This document shows positions 1-8,595 of a stretch of DNA of 17,745 bases, in pieces. A program made the position numbers and the translations under genes. Under the pieces are notes generated by a model. The model saw only the letters and a program-made list of their open reading frames with translations. It did no database searches and was not told the DNA's origin. Every line of letters begins with the position of its first letter. Positions within the stretch are counted from its first letter, which is position 1. Source of the stretch: Promethearchaeota archaeon (GTDB lineage Archaea; Asgardarchaeota; Lokiarchaeia; Sigynarchaeales; SOKP01); contig JAEOTW010000130.1 of the NCBI GenBank assembly GCA_016839655.1, positions 1 through 17,745 of the forward strand, read 5' to 3'.

Positions 1-2
1 AA

Positions 3-3000
3 TTTTCTTTAGAGATCCCCCAAACTGGAAGAGTATATGCAGGGAACTTGGTAATAGAAATTGAATCGCAAGATATTTTATTAGGATCTGGAAATGTCTC
101 TATTCAGGTCTTAAAACAAAATGTTAATAATAGCATAGAGGATGTGGTTATTCTGGATGATTTCATATTTTTCAGCGAATATGAACAATTCTGGTATTAT
201 AAAGCAATTGATCTTTCTCAGATTGTCGATGGTGGCTTAATCTCAGAATATTGTGGAGATTTTCTCTTAAGAATCAATGTACAAGATACCAACATCAATG
301 ACACTTTCATAGTTTCGGAGTATTATATTACAACAGAAACATATGTTCAAGCGGGACCCACTGATTCTCATGCGTGGCATACAGATCCCGCTTTAGAAGA
401 TTCTGATGAAGATGGATGGTCTGATTATTATGAAATCTTCACGAGTGGAACAAATCCCCTAAATAAAGATACGGATGGTGATTCTGCATGGGATCCTAAT
501 GATCGCGATCCTTTCAGAGATGTGATGATTGAAATAAGTCCTATAAGTGCTTCCTTCTACACCGAATATTGGCCATTTCCTCCCCCTGAATTAGAAATGG
601 TGATCCAACTTAATGTAAATGATCTAGTTGATCCCCAATTTTCAGATGAAACTAGTACAATTGGATTCTGTACAACATGTCAAGTAGCTACTCTATCAAA
701 TGGATACTATGAAGCATGGTGGACAGAAGGTGAAGGCCATCATTATTATTTTGATATTAGTGATGACAAAACAATACAGAGTAATGTTATCCCCTTTTCT
801 TTTCAACTTTGGTTAATGTTGATTACGGGAGATCTCGATATTTTTGGATCTTGGTTAATGGATACTTACTTAATTAGGCAAGTAGGAAACGAAGATCTGT
901 TAACTGTATTGATTCGTGCTCCTGATGGAAGTATGTTAGCAGATATTTGCTGTGAAATTGCAACAATTGCTATTGAAAGAGCAAACACAATTGCTATTTA
1001 CAACCCAAATGCAACTGATTTTACTGGCCACTACAATGAAAATGAGAGAATGAATATCATACAACTCCATGTGAGTACAGAAGGGCATTATCCTGCCAGT
1101 GTGAGTTTCGAGAATGAACAAGAGGGAAGCAAACCCCATCAATGGACAGATGAAGATGGTTGGATTGATATTAGTGACTCTTATCTTAGTCCCACAATAA
1201 TTGATGAGGTGGATGGCCACAGTAAAGTACTGCAGTTTTATGATAATAGTGGTAGTGGAAAAGGAGGTGTAATACATATTTGGGATCGAAGTTGTCTTAA
1301 GGGAACGGTAGAAGTGTGGTTAAGAATGAGCTCTTCCAGTCATATTGCTGATTTTATTATATGTGATAGAAATGAGTTAAATTCGATTTATTTTAGGTTT
1401 GATGCAAATGGATATATGAGATATAAAGTAGGCACTAATTTTTATTATTTAGAGCCATACCAACCTAATACATGGACACATCTCAAATTTGAGTGGGATT
1501 GCAATGATGATTGGCATCTTTGGATTAACGGGGAGTCTCGTGATTATGGCTATGGATTTGCTTTTCAGGGTAATCCCATAGGCGGAATGGATAATCTTTT
1601 AATAAGGACTCATGATCTATCTGCAGGGTATTATTTCTATGCAGATGCAATCGGCTACTCTTTTGATCAAGAGTATACTATTGGAGATAACATAGAAGAA
1701 GCAAACTGTGAAGGAACTCCTTTCGAAATTGGCCCAAATACTATTGTTATTCCGACATCACTCTTTGATAAAACACTTCTAAATTCTTATATTCAAAATG
1801 AACAATTAGACGAGACACCTTTATATAGCACACAAGAAGGATTATTCGAGCTTTATTCAATTGACAGAGAGGGAACTATCGTCGATGAACAATGCGGCGA
1901 TTGTGATTTTGTATTTATTCGATACGAAATTACACCAGAAGACGCCATGAAAGTATTGAACTCATTACTTATGTATGCTACCAACCAAAGCACCGATGAA
2001 GATGGTAATACCATAACCACATTCGAAAAAACTTTTGATTATATCTCAACCAAACTTAACGGGACATTAGCAGTGACCATGAATTTGCCACATGGAATTT
2101 TATCATTTATACCATGGATAGCAGACCTCAAAAGCTCTTCATTTGGAGACCCTCCTCAGAGTGCTCAATTCAATTTCCTTAGCTTACTTGATTTTTTTCT
2201 CTTTTTTATACTCCTTTTAGTATCCCCCATTATAGCTTTGATATCTATAATTGTAATTGGTGTTATATTCTTTGCATCGCTGGTTACTAAGGTTGCTGCC
2301 AATCTCGGATTAGCAGCACTCTCATTTCTCTCCAATCTCCTCTGGATCATTATCAGAACCGCACTCCTCGTAATGTTCTACATCCTACTTGCTATTGAAT
2401 TGCTAACAATAAGTCTGATGATATTACCTATAGGTATTGCACTTATGGCTCTGAGTGGTTTAATGGGCATTTCAACTAACTGGGGAATAAATTGTTGCGT
2501 TTCATATGGAATAAATACGAGAGTGGGGCATCTTAGAATTGAAATGAATGAGATGAGCGTATGTATAGAAACATGGATTAATTGGATTTATTGGGAATTT
2601 TTCGATCTCTATATTCCCCTTCCTGATATGGAGTACTCTATGAATACTACTATCGATGAGCCATCAGTTACTCCAGAACCTCCATCACTTAATTGTGGAT
2701 ATGAGCAAATAGGAGGAATAGATTCTACAATATTTGATTTCTATACAGTTTATCAAGATGTTAATGGTGATCCACCAGATTACGTTTTATTGTGGCTTAT
2801 TGCTCCAGATGGATCTAAAACACCACATTATATGTCAGAAAGAAGTGATTATGATGAGGATTATATTCACCTTACTGGAATCGAATATAATGTAACGATA
2901 GATTTTGCTAATAAAGATCCAGGTCAATGGTTTTACTACTTCATTACTGAAGAAAATTCCACATTAGATTCCATCGCAAGATGGCCAATAGATTATTATT

Positions 3001-4718
3001 GCGAACCGGGCCCCTATATTTCAAAAAATCATGAACCAGAAGATTTCTACAAATATTTCCTTCTTTCTGATGTAGATCGCTATTCCGGAGCAATAAATCA
3101 AGAGTTTGAATTTATAGTTGTTGGAGCAGACTTTTTACAGAACAAGATTCCTACTAACGTATTTTTAAATCTAATTTACCCAGACGGTGAAATGCAATCG
3201 TTATCAATGAATCCCGAGGAATCTTACACTATTGAAATTGGCGAGGATTCTACTCTAAGAAATGTAACTTTTTCTACTTATAGAAAAAACCTTAATTTCT
3301 CTGAATATATTGATATTGACGACCTCTATATAGTTCGATCTTATTATACTGCTGAATTTTCTGATGGAGATTCTTCAATACTGTTTGATTACTATGAAGA
3401 TAAATTTTATAATCATGAGTTTAACTTAACAGCTAAAAAATGGTTCAATAAACCCACATTAATACCTTCAAGCATAGCAGGGCCTCCAACCATAGTTGGA
3501 TGGAGAGTGGAAGAAGTATCTAATAGTTTTATAGCTGATAGTACTGATAACTCTGGTGTGCCTATTGGTCCCATTGTAGATGAGCAAATTTTAAGATTCT
3601 GGGTCTTTATATCCGATCCGGATGGGGATCATTTATATCACATGAATGAATATGGATTTGTGTTTAAGCCAAAATTATTTCTTAAAAATTGCGATTCTAC
3701 GAATCCAATTGAACCAATTGAAATGGTTTGGGCGGGTCAAGATTATGATCCCTATCCCGAATGTGACGCTTATTTTATAGATGTACTACCCTTAGGGGCG
3801 TACACATATAATTATGAGAATGTAACGGAGTGTAATTTTGGACCGGGTGCCTGGACATTTAGCTTTTCAATTGCAGATCAATCTGGAAATGTTGTAAATC
3901 AACTCGCTTCTATTGGGGGTCATCCTAAAAAGATTTGGTTAATTGGAAGTATAAACCAAATGTGGTATACTGCGTTAAATGGATATGATTTCTCCGGTGA
4001 TTATATCGATAAAATAATCCCTGGTGCGGGAGTTGTTGCTTCAATTGGCATCTCTGTTTCCTTTTTTGCTACTGCAGTACTTTCGATGACAGGAAAAACG
4101 GGTCAATTAGCTGCTAGATATATTTCAATGGGGATTTTGGCATATGATATTGTAAATTCATTCATTGGATTAGGGGTATTATTATCCTCTGAAGATACCG
4201 GAACACTCCTTGGAATGGGTCTTGGAGCATTAATTTCTGCTGCTGGAGGTGCTCTGGCTCACTTCATTGGTAGTCTTAACCTAGGAAATTGGAATGGAAT
4301 GTGGAAATTTTCAAAATATATTTTCCTCGTTAATATAATCATTTCAATGATCTGCAACCCTACTATCTTAATTAATACGAAAACTATAGGATTTATGATT
4401 TTACCTGGCTCTGGAGATGAATTTGATTGGGATCTTCCCAATGAAGAAACGATTCGTAAAATACCCGGTGTTCTTTCTCAATTTCTTATTTCAGTATTGT
4501 CACTTGGTGCGATTCTAAACATTGCTTCAAGAGCATGTGTAGGATTTGCAGGAAATAATCTTCTTATATCTAATCCTGTATTGAAGACGGTACAATATTA
4601 TACTCTCCTTAAGACAGTTATTTCGGTTTTATGCATCATTAGCTTCTTTATAAAAACTGGAATGCATCATGTCATAGGAGATTATTATTCTAATCCAGTA
4701 ATTATGTTTGGAGGATAA
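3..4718 (+). CDS. Giant multi-domain surface/membrane protein, 5' partial
   Basis: The frame is open to the left edge of the window, so the true start lies outside. The first internal start codon is the TTG at 48, and residues here are numbered from it. In order: a beta-rich segment (1-110); an Asp-rich calcium-loop pair like thrombospondin type-3 repeats (117-156, with DSDEDGWSD and DTDGD); a LamG-like jelly-roll segment (about 353-560); a dense cluster of hydrophobic helices (about 709-810); a second beta-rich ectodomain (about 811-1320, with a cadherin/PKD-like DPDGD near 1190); and at least five more hydrophobic helices up to the C-terminus (about 1325-1556). I infer a polytopic envelope protein with two large external parts, perhaps for adhesion or glycan binding. 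No enzyme motif is visible. Modular giants of this kind are common in Asgard archaea. The next gene follows after 34 bp on the same strand. Confidence 0.85.
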   Translation, partial: FSLEIPQTGRVYAGNLVIEIESQDILLGSGNVSIQVLKQNVNNSIEDVVILDDFIFFSEYEQFWYYKAIDLSQIVDGGLISEYCGDFLLRINVQDTNINDTFIVSEYYITTETYVQAGPTDSHAWHTDPALEDSDEDGWSDYYEIFTSGTNPLNKDTDGDSAWDPNDRDPFRDVMIEISPISASFYTEYWPFPPPELEMVIQLNVNDLVDPQFSDETSTIGFCTTCQVATLSNGYYEAWWTEGEGHHYYFDISDDKTIQSNVIPFSFQLWLMLITGDLDIFGSWLMDTYLIRQVGNEDLLTVLIRAPDGSMLADICCEIATIAIERANTIAIYNPNATDFTGHYNENERMNIIQLHVSTEGHYPASVSFENEQEGSKPHQWTDEDGWIDISDSYLSPTIIDEVDGHSKVLQFYDNSGSGKGGVIHIWDRSCLKGTVEVWLRMSSSSHIADFIICDRNELNSIYFRFDANGYMRYKVGTNFYYLEPYQPNTWTHLKFEWDCNDDWHLWINGESRDYGYGFAFQGNPIGGMDNLLIRTHDLSAGYYFYADAIGYSFDQEYTIGDNIEEANCEGTPFEIGPNTIVIPTSLFDKTLLNSYIQNEQLDETPLYSTQEGLFELYSIDREGTIVDEQCGDCDFVFIRYEITPEDAMKVLNSLLMYATNQSTDEDGNTITTFEKTFDYISTKLNGTLAVTMNLPHGILSFIPWIADLKSSSFGDPPQSAQFNFLSLLDFFLFFILLLVSPIIALISIIVIGVIFFASLVTKVAANLGLAALSFLSNLLWIIIRTALLVMFYILLAIELLTISLMILPIGIALMALSGLMGISTNWGINCCVSYGINTRVGHLRIEMNEMSVCIETWINWIYWEFFDLYIPLPDMEYSMNTTIDEPSVTPEPPSLNCGYEQIGGIDSTIFDFYTVYQDVNGDPPDYVLLWLIAPDGSKTPHYMSERSDYDEDYIHLTGIEYNVTIDFANKDPGQWFYYFITEENSTLDSIARWPIDYYCEPGPYISKNHEPEDFYKYFLLSDVDRYSGAINQEFEFIVVGADFLQNKIPTNVFLNLIYPDGEMQSLSMNPEESYTIEIGEDSTLRNVTFSTYRKNLNFSEYIDIDDLYIVRSYYTAEFSDGDSSILFDYYEDKFYNHEFNLTAKKWFNKPTLIPSSIAGPPTIVGWRVEEVSNSFIADSTDNSGVPIGPIVDEQILRFWVFISDPDGDHLYHMNEYGFVFKPKLFLKNCDSTNPIEPIEMVWAGQDYDPYPECDAYFIDVLPLGAYTYNYENVTECNFGPGAWTFSFSIADQSGNVVNQLASIGGHPKKIWLIGSINQMWYTALNGYDFSGDYIDKIIPGAGVVASIGISVSFFATAVLSMTGKTGQLAARYISMGILAYDIVNSFIGLGVLLSSEDTGTLLGMGLGALISAAGGALAHFIGSLNLGNWNGMWKFSKYIFLVNIIISMICNPTILINTKTIGFMILPGSGDEFDWDLPNEETIRKIPGVLSQFLISVLSLGAILNIASRACVGFAGNNLLISNPVLKTVQYYTLLKTVISVLCIISFFIKTGMHHVIGDYYSNPVIMFGG

Positions 4719-4726
4719 TTTTTAAA
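4719..4726 (+). promoter_or_regulatory. Possible TATA box for the phospholipase-like gene
   Basis: TTTTTAAA starts directly after the stop codon of the giant surface gene. Its centre is about 30 bp before the GTG start at 4753, the right distance for an archaeal TATA box driving a near-leaderless transcript. No good Shine-Dalgarno site precedes that GTG, which supports a separate start. The region is A/T-rich, so a chance match is possible. Confidence 0.3.
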
Positions 4727-4752
4727 AAAAACTTGAAAAATTAATAAAAGAA

Positions 4753-6246
4753 GTGAAAAATTTGAATAGAAATAAAAAGAAATATGTGATGTGTGCTCTT
4801 TTAGGGTTAATTTGTTTTATATTGTTGAGTGAAGTTGTGTTAGCATTCGATAATGCTCCTGATGGTCCAAATTCCGAAACCCCTGATAAACGTAGATATT
4901 ATAATTTTTTAGCTATTCCCGATTCTACTAGAATCTTTACCAAGAGTCACTATAGTACTCATGATTGGATTGCTGATGCTGCTCTACGACTTCTAATTGA
5001 TGAACCTGATAGTTCATTAAAAGACTGGTCTTGGTTGATAGATGAGCAGGTTAGGAGTAATAATCTTCCTAAATGGGTAAATCAATATGGTGATAGGGTC
5101 AATCATTACCGGGTTAGGAGTTATATGTCGTTCTTATATGCTACACAACTACCCGATATGGATCCAGATGATTGCAACGCTGCTAGACCACACAGAAACC
5201 CTAAGACGATAGACATATGGTGGGAAGAAGGTGAATTAATTGGAAATGGACAAGGAACGGGTTCATGGGTAGGAAGATCAGATTATCAACAATTTCATTG
5301 GACTGCAATACCAATAGGAGACAACCAATATATTTTTGTCCCGAAAGGGTATAATCGAGCTCCTGAATATGCTTACATAACAGCAAAAGAAGCAATTAGA
5401 TGTTTAGTTCCTGAAAAGAAGTCTGATGAAGGATGGGCAAAACCAGAATCTGCAGCTTGTTGGCTTGGTGTTATGAGTCATTTTATTTCAGATTTAGCTT
5501 CTCCTGCTCATTTAATTCAAGCAAATGAGGATTATTATCCCAAAAGTCCAAAATTCCATGATTGGTTTGAAAACCAAGTTGCTAAACACACTTTATGGGA
5601 TCCAAGTAGAGGAGGGCCAAAAGGATATCAATCAGATAATAATTTTTTTAAAATCGATATGGCTATAATAGAAAAAGATGCTCAAAATATAATTCCAATT
5701 CCTCCATATATAGCAGCATCAACATGCGCAAGTGACTCAATCTATAAGAGTTATGGACATTTGAATGAAGGTGGCTTATTTATAAAACAGGGAGATTTGG
5801 AACAAGAAAATTTAATTAAACTCTCTAGTAGTACATATTGGAATTGGGGTGATATAGGTAAAGAAAGAAATAGCTATATTGAAATTATTCCAGGAAGCCT
5901 AACATACAAGCAATATTATGACAAAGTTGAATATCTTCTTAATACTGCAATATATTACACAGCAGCTGCCATGAAATGGGTAATGTATGAAGTAAAGAAA
6001 AGTAATAATGGGCAAAAGATTGAATGTGATCAATGGGCAAAGAAATTCTTTAAAGAAAAGTATCCAGAAGAAGAAAGACCAGTAGAAAATCCATATGGTT
6101 TTAAACTAGATGAAATTCTTCGAGCATTAAGAGAATATTTTAAAAATTATAAACCAAATATAATTGTTACATTAGCAATGTTGGCACCAATTCTAGCACT
6201 AACGTTCATTCCTATTGTAATTGTTGTTGTTTTAAAGGTCCATTAA
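4753..6246 (+). CDS. Secreted zinc-dependent phospholipase C / P1-nuclease-family protein with C-terminal membrane anchor
   Basis: The N-terminus has a Lys/Arg-rich stretch and a hydrophobic core (about 12-30) ending near LA-F, which is a signal peptide. The body shows zinc PLC/S1-P1 nuclease ligand spacing: H70-D71-W72, D135, H182 (FHW), then H243, D247, H253, H269 and E273. The H-x3-D, H and H-x3-E spacings match the trinuclear zinc site of bacterial phospholipase C. The family uses a mature N-terminal Trp as a zinc ligand. Here the predicted mature end is Phe or Asp, so that ligand would differ. A hydrophobic helix near 470-495 with no charged tail looks like a C-terminal anchor, putting the enzyme outside the cell. 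Substrate (phosphodiester lipid or nucleic acid) cannot be told. The GTG at 4753 was chosen because it keeps the basic n-region; an ATG 12 codons later also keeps the hydrophobic core. It probably shares a surface role with the upstream gene. Confidence 0.8.
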   Translation: MKNLNRNKKKYVMCALLGLICFILLSEVVLAFDNAPDGPNSETPDKRRYYNFLAIPDSTRIFTKSHYSTHDWIADAALRLLIDEPDSSLKDWSWLIDEQVRSNNLPKWVNQYGDRVNHYRVRSYMSFLYATQLPDMDPDDCNAARPHRNPKTIDIWWEEGELIGNGQGTGSWVGRSDYQQFHWTAIPIGDNQYIFVPKGYNRAPEYAYITAKEAIRCLVPEKKSDEGWAKPESAACWLGVMSHFISDLASPAHLIQANEDYYPKSPKFHDWFENQVAKHTLWDPSRGGPKGYQSDNNFFKIDMAIIEKDAQNIIPIPPYIAASTCASDSIYKSYGHLNEGGLFIKQGDLEQENLIKLSSSTYWNWGDIGKERNSYIEIIPGSLTYKQYYDKVEYLLNTAIYYTAAAMKWVMYEVKKSNNGQKIECDQWAKKFFKEKYPEEERPVENPYGFKLDEILRALREYFKNYKPNIIVTLAMLAPILALTFIPIVIVVVLKVH

Positions 6247-7047
6247 TTATTTTATTATTTTCTCTATTTTTTTAATTTGTTTTTCAGATAAATTTGTCTC
6301 ATATAGTACTATCGATTTCAATTTCTTTAAGTGCTTAATGCCCTTAAGCTTTTTAATTGGATTTTCGTGAATCTGTAATTCCTCTAAGTTTTTTAAAGAA
6401 TCAAGTCCATATAATTGAGAAATTTTGTTATTATATATGTGCAGTTTTTTTAAACTTTGGAGATGTTCTAAACCTTTAATCTCAGTAAGTTCATTAGAGC
6501 CCAAATTTAACCATTCTAACTTTACAAGTTTTTCTAATCTTTTAATCTCATTAAGTCCTGTTAGATTAATCCTAAGGTAGTTCAAATATGGAAATAAATC
6601 TATAAATGTAATTCTAGGACATCCTACCTCAACAATATCTATGTCAATTACATGGCCTTCTTTTATTCTAAAAAGAGCGTGTACATGATGGGGATTTGGA
6701 ATTTCATCCTCATTCTCCAGTTCTACCCCAGATGCTAACTCTAAGAGGAATAATGCCATTGCCTCACGTGGAACGATATTATATTTAGAAGTAAATTTTT
6801 TGCCAATAATTTCTTCCATAAAAGTTTTTATCCCCTGAGAATCAAGATTTTCATCTGTTTCAGCATTTCTATATATCTCCAATAAGATATCAGATACTTG
6901 AACCTTAAGATTGCCATCTCTGGATTCTTGACTTAATGAAAGTAATTTTTCTACAGCGGCAAAGCTATCAATTTTTTTACTTTTTAAATCATTCAAAATA
7001 TCCAAAGGATTTTGTTCTTCCATCTCAATATACCTATATACACTCAT
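6247..7047 (-). CDS. HEAT-like/leucine-rich-repeat protein
   Basis: This 266-residue protein has an alpha-helical N-terminal half (about 10-105) resembling a HEAT-like cap. A linker with an FRIKEGHVIDIDI strand follows. About five 22-residue leucine-rich repeats of SDS22 type run from 150 to 253, with the pattern L-xx-L-x-L-xx-N-x-I/L (for example LEWLNLGSNELTEIKGL). No signal peptide or membrane helix is seen, so it is probably a cytosolic protein-interaction scaffold. This HEAT-plus-LRR architecture is abundant in Lokiarchaeia and is one reason for the host guess. Its stop codon abuts the stop of the phospholipase-like gene with no base between, so the two are convergent. Start: ATG at 7047; an ATG eight codons in is an alternative, and neither has a strong ribosome site. 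Confidence 0.85.
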   Translation of the reverse strand: MSVYRYIEMEEQNPLDILNDLKSKKIDSFAAVEKLLSLSQESRDGNLKVQVSDILLEIYRNAETDENLDSQGIKTFMEEIIGKKFTSKYNIVPREAMALFLLELASGVELENEDEIPNPHHVHALFRIKEGHVIDIDIVEVGCPRITFIDLFPYLNYLRINLTGLNEIKRLEKLVKLEWLNLGSNELTEIKGLEHLQSLKKLHIYNNKISQLYGLDSLKNLEELQIHENPIKKLKGIKHLKKLKSIVLYETNLSEKQIKKIEKIIK

Positions 7048-7234
7048 TTATTTAAATCCTTACTAATCTCGAACACAGCATCGTGATTTATACCCAAACT
7101 CCATCCAAATTTTCTGATTTATACTACTTCATTACTACAGGACTTTATAAAGAAAAAAGCTGGTTTTAATTTTGATATAAGTTACATTATATTTACTTTG
7201 TAAACTACTTTTTTTTTTTGAGTGGAACACATAG

Positions 7235-7243
7235 TTTAAATAT
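7235..7243 (+). promoter_or_regulatory. TATA box of the regulator/YwgA-like/MazF operon
   Basis: TTTAAATAT lies in the divergent gap between the LRR gene and the winged-helix gene, about 32 bp before the ATG at 7271. Transcription would start about 26 bp downstream of its centre, leaving a leader of only a few bases. An 18-bp inverted repeat overlaps its right end. Confidence 0.55.
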
Positions 7244-7256
7244 GACATTTCATATT
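7239..7256 (+). promoter_or_regulatory. Perfect 7-bp inverted repeat, probable operator
   Basis: AATATGA-CATT-TCATATT: the two 7-base arms are exact reverse complements around a 4-base spacer. It overlaps the TATA box and ends 14 bp before the start codon of a winged-helix protein. That is where a dimeric archaeal repressor would block TBP/TFB or polymerase. I infer autoregulation by the 112-residue regulator. The arms are A/T-rich, but a perfect 14-base match at this exact position is unlikely to be trivial. Confidence 0.5.
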
Positions 7257-7270
7257 ATATTTTTGGGAAT

Positions 7271-7609
7271 ATGAATAATGATCAAAAAAATGTCATAAAA
7301 AAACTAATCGAAGATTCAAAGAAAATCAATTCTAAAGTATTTACTTTAACTCGCTACTTACTTTTAGCTTTGATGTCTTTTAATCTTGATGGACTCCAAT
7401 TTCGCGAATTAAAAACACTATTAGATATCTCTGATGGTAAGTTAAAATCGAATTTAGATTATTTAGAAGAATTAGGCTATATAAAAAAGATTGAGATTAT
7501 TTTAGATCAAAGAAAAATGCACATTTATATGATTACAGAATTAGGAAAAATAGAATTAATAAAAATTATTAAGATAGTTGAAAATTTAAAAGATTTGGAG
7601 GTGTTTTAA
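7271..7609 (+). CDS. Winged-helix transcriptional regulator
   Basis: A 112-residue protein that is nearly all one winged helix-turn-helix (about 27-98). It has helices around LLLALMSFNLDGLQF, a recognition-helix segment around SDGKLKSNLDYLEELGYI, a beta wing (IEIILDQRKMHIYMIT) and a C-terminal helix that could dimerise. This is the HTH_34/MarR-ArsR-like archaeal form. No effector domain is present, so it is likely a simple DNA-binding repressor. It is the first gene of a three-gene operon: the next ATG follows its stop directly (0 bp gap), and its promoter carries an inverted repeat. I infer that it represses its own operon, which ends in a toxin-like gene. No extra cysteines or metal sites are seen. 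Confidence 0.85.
   Translation: MNNDQKNVIKKLIEDSKKINSKVFTLTRYLLLALMSFNLDGLQFRELKTLLDISDGKLKSNLDYLEELGYIKKIEIILDQRKMHIYMITELGKIELIKIIKIVENLKDLEVF
7597..7603 (+). promoter_or_regulatory. Strong Shine-Dalgarno site inside the regulator gene
   Basis: GGAGGTG in the last codons of the winged-helix gene lies 6 bases before the ATG at 7610. It fixes that start and shows the second gene is translated from the same message. Confidence 0.8.
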
Positions 7610-8161
7610 ATGGTTAATGACTTTGATAAAGTCCTTGTTGCTTTAAAGTACTGGAATCTTAAGTTAAATAACCCTAAAGAAGAGCAGAATTTTCAAGATC
7701 GCCTTATACTCCAAAAACTTGTTTTTTTATTAAAATTTCTTGGAATAAAATTGAATTATTATTTTACTCTTTATAAGAATGGCCCATATTGTGCAGAATT
7801 AACTAAAGATTATTATGAAAACTCATGGAAAGTTGTAAATCTAGATTCTCATCTTAAACCATTTCCAAGAGAAAAGAAAATTTATGATAAAATAAGTGAA
7901 AATGTCTTTACTCATCCATTATATAAGAAATATCCTGCTTCTTTATTAGAAGCTGTATCCACAGCTTATTATCTTAAAAGATTTAACAGTGATATTTTAG
8001 ATGATGAGCTTTTTGAAAGCACTAAAAATGAAAAACCTTATTTGAGTGATAAAATCGTTATAATAGCAATAAATATAGTAAAGAAATTGATGTTCGAACC
8101 TGAATATCTTACTGATGAAGTTATAGAAGAAATAACAGATTGGGACGATGCAGAAGATTAG
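7610..8161 (+). CDS. YwgA/Panacea (SocA)-like protein, putative antitoxin
   Basis: A 183-residue, mostly helical cytosolic protein. Its N-terminal third carries the core pattern of YwgA-like and Panacea/SocA-related proteins: RLILQKLVFLLKFLG (31-45), then an aromatic strand and YKNGPYCAEL (55-64), equivalent to the family's Y-K-x-G-P-Y/F-S motif. Panacea domains are known as exchangeable antitoxin domains, and YwgA is an uncharacterised relative. I judge the fold likely but the exact family uncertain. It lies between a DNA-binding regulator (0 bp gap) and a MazF/PemK gene (15 bp gap), which suggests it neutralises or senses the toxin. Its C-terminal end is very acidic (EEITDWDDAED), fit for contact with a basic RNA-binding toxin. 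The start is fixed by the strong GGAGGTG site. Confidence 0.65.
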   Translation: MVNDFDKVLVALKYWNLKLNNPKEEQNFQDRLILQKLVFLLKFLGIKLNYYFTLYKNGPYCAELTKDYYENSWKVVNLDSHLKPFPREKKIYDKISENVFTHPLYKKYPASLLEAVSTAYYLKRFNSDILDDELFESTKNEKPYLSDKIVIIAINIVKKLMFEPEYLTDEVIEEITDWDDAED

Positions 8162-8176
8162 TATCTGGTGAAATAT

Positions 8177-8544
8177 ATGAATTCAAAACAGTTAGAAAAA
8201 ATGAAACCTGGAGAAATCTGGTGGGTAGAATTATCTATTAGTTCTACTGACTCTGTAGGTCATGAAACAAAAAAAAAAACGTCCATGTATTGTAATTGTT
8301 AATAATCCACATATTCAAATGACTACTGTAATTCCTTTAACATCCACCATAGTTGCAAAAAACCTTCCAGACACTTATCTAATTAAAAAAAAATTCCACA
8401 AATGGGCTAAACAACGATTCCATAGCATTAATTTTCCAATTAAGGTCATTAAGTTATAAAAGGTATGAGGATAAATCAGGTATTATTACCAACAGAGATA
8501 TACTAAATATAAAATGTTTGATTAAAAACTACTTTGATTTATAA
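8177..8544 (+). pseudogene. MazF/PemK-like mRNA-interferase toxin, broken by two +1 frameshifts in A-runs
   Basis: Read in three frames, this 368-bp stretch gives one continuous MazF/PemK-type protein of about 121 residues. Frame one (ATG 8177) encodes the family's first strand, KPGEIWWVEL, and the GHE motif. After an 11-A run (8269-8279) the next frame gives RPCIVIVNN and VIPLTS (8280-8345), the second and third family motifs. After a 9-A run (8385-8393) the last frame gives NGLNNDSIALIFQLRSL and a helical tail to the TAA at 8542-8544. Removing one A from each run restores the whole frame. As written, frame one ends early at 8302. GGTGA at 8167-8171 is a good ribosome site, 5 bases from the ATG. 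MazF toxins cleave mRNA at short motifs. The breaks may be sequencing errors, true inactivation or slippage-based expression. Confidence 0.8.
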
Positions 8545-8595
8545 GAAATTAATGAAAATACGAGTTCCCTTGATAATGTAAAATGAGTGATAATT

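Noticed and set aside
936..1277. 113-codon minus-strand frame inside the giant surface gene
   Set aside because: It is antisense to the LamG-like region, with biased composition and no promoter. The plus frame is continuous through it.
8262..8459. 65-codon frame starting at the ATG inside the MazF-like gene
   Set aside because: It is only the middle section of the frameshifted toxin. The ATG lies in the GHE codons and the last third is out of frame.
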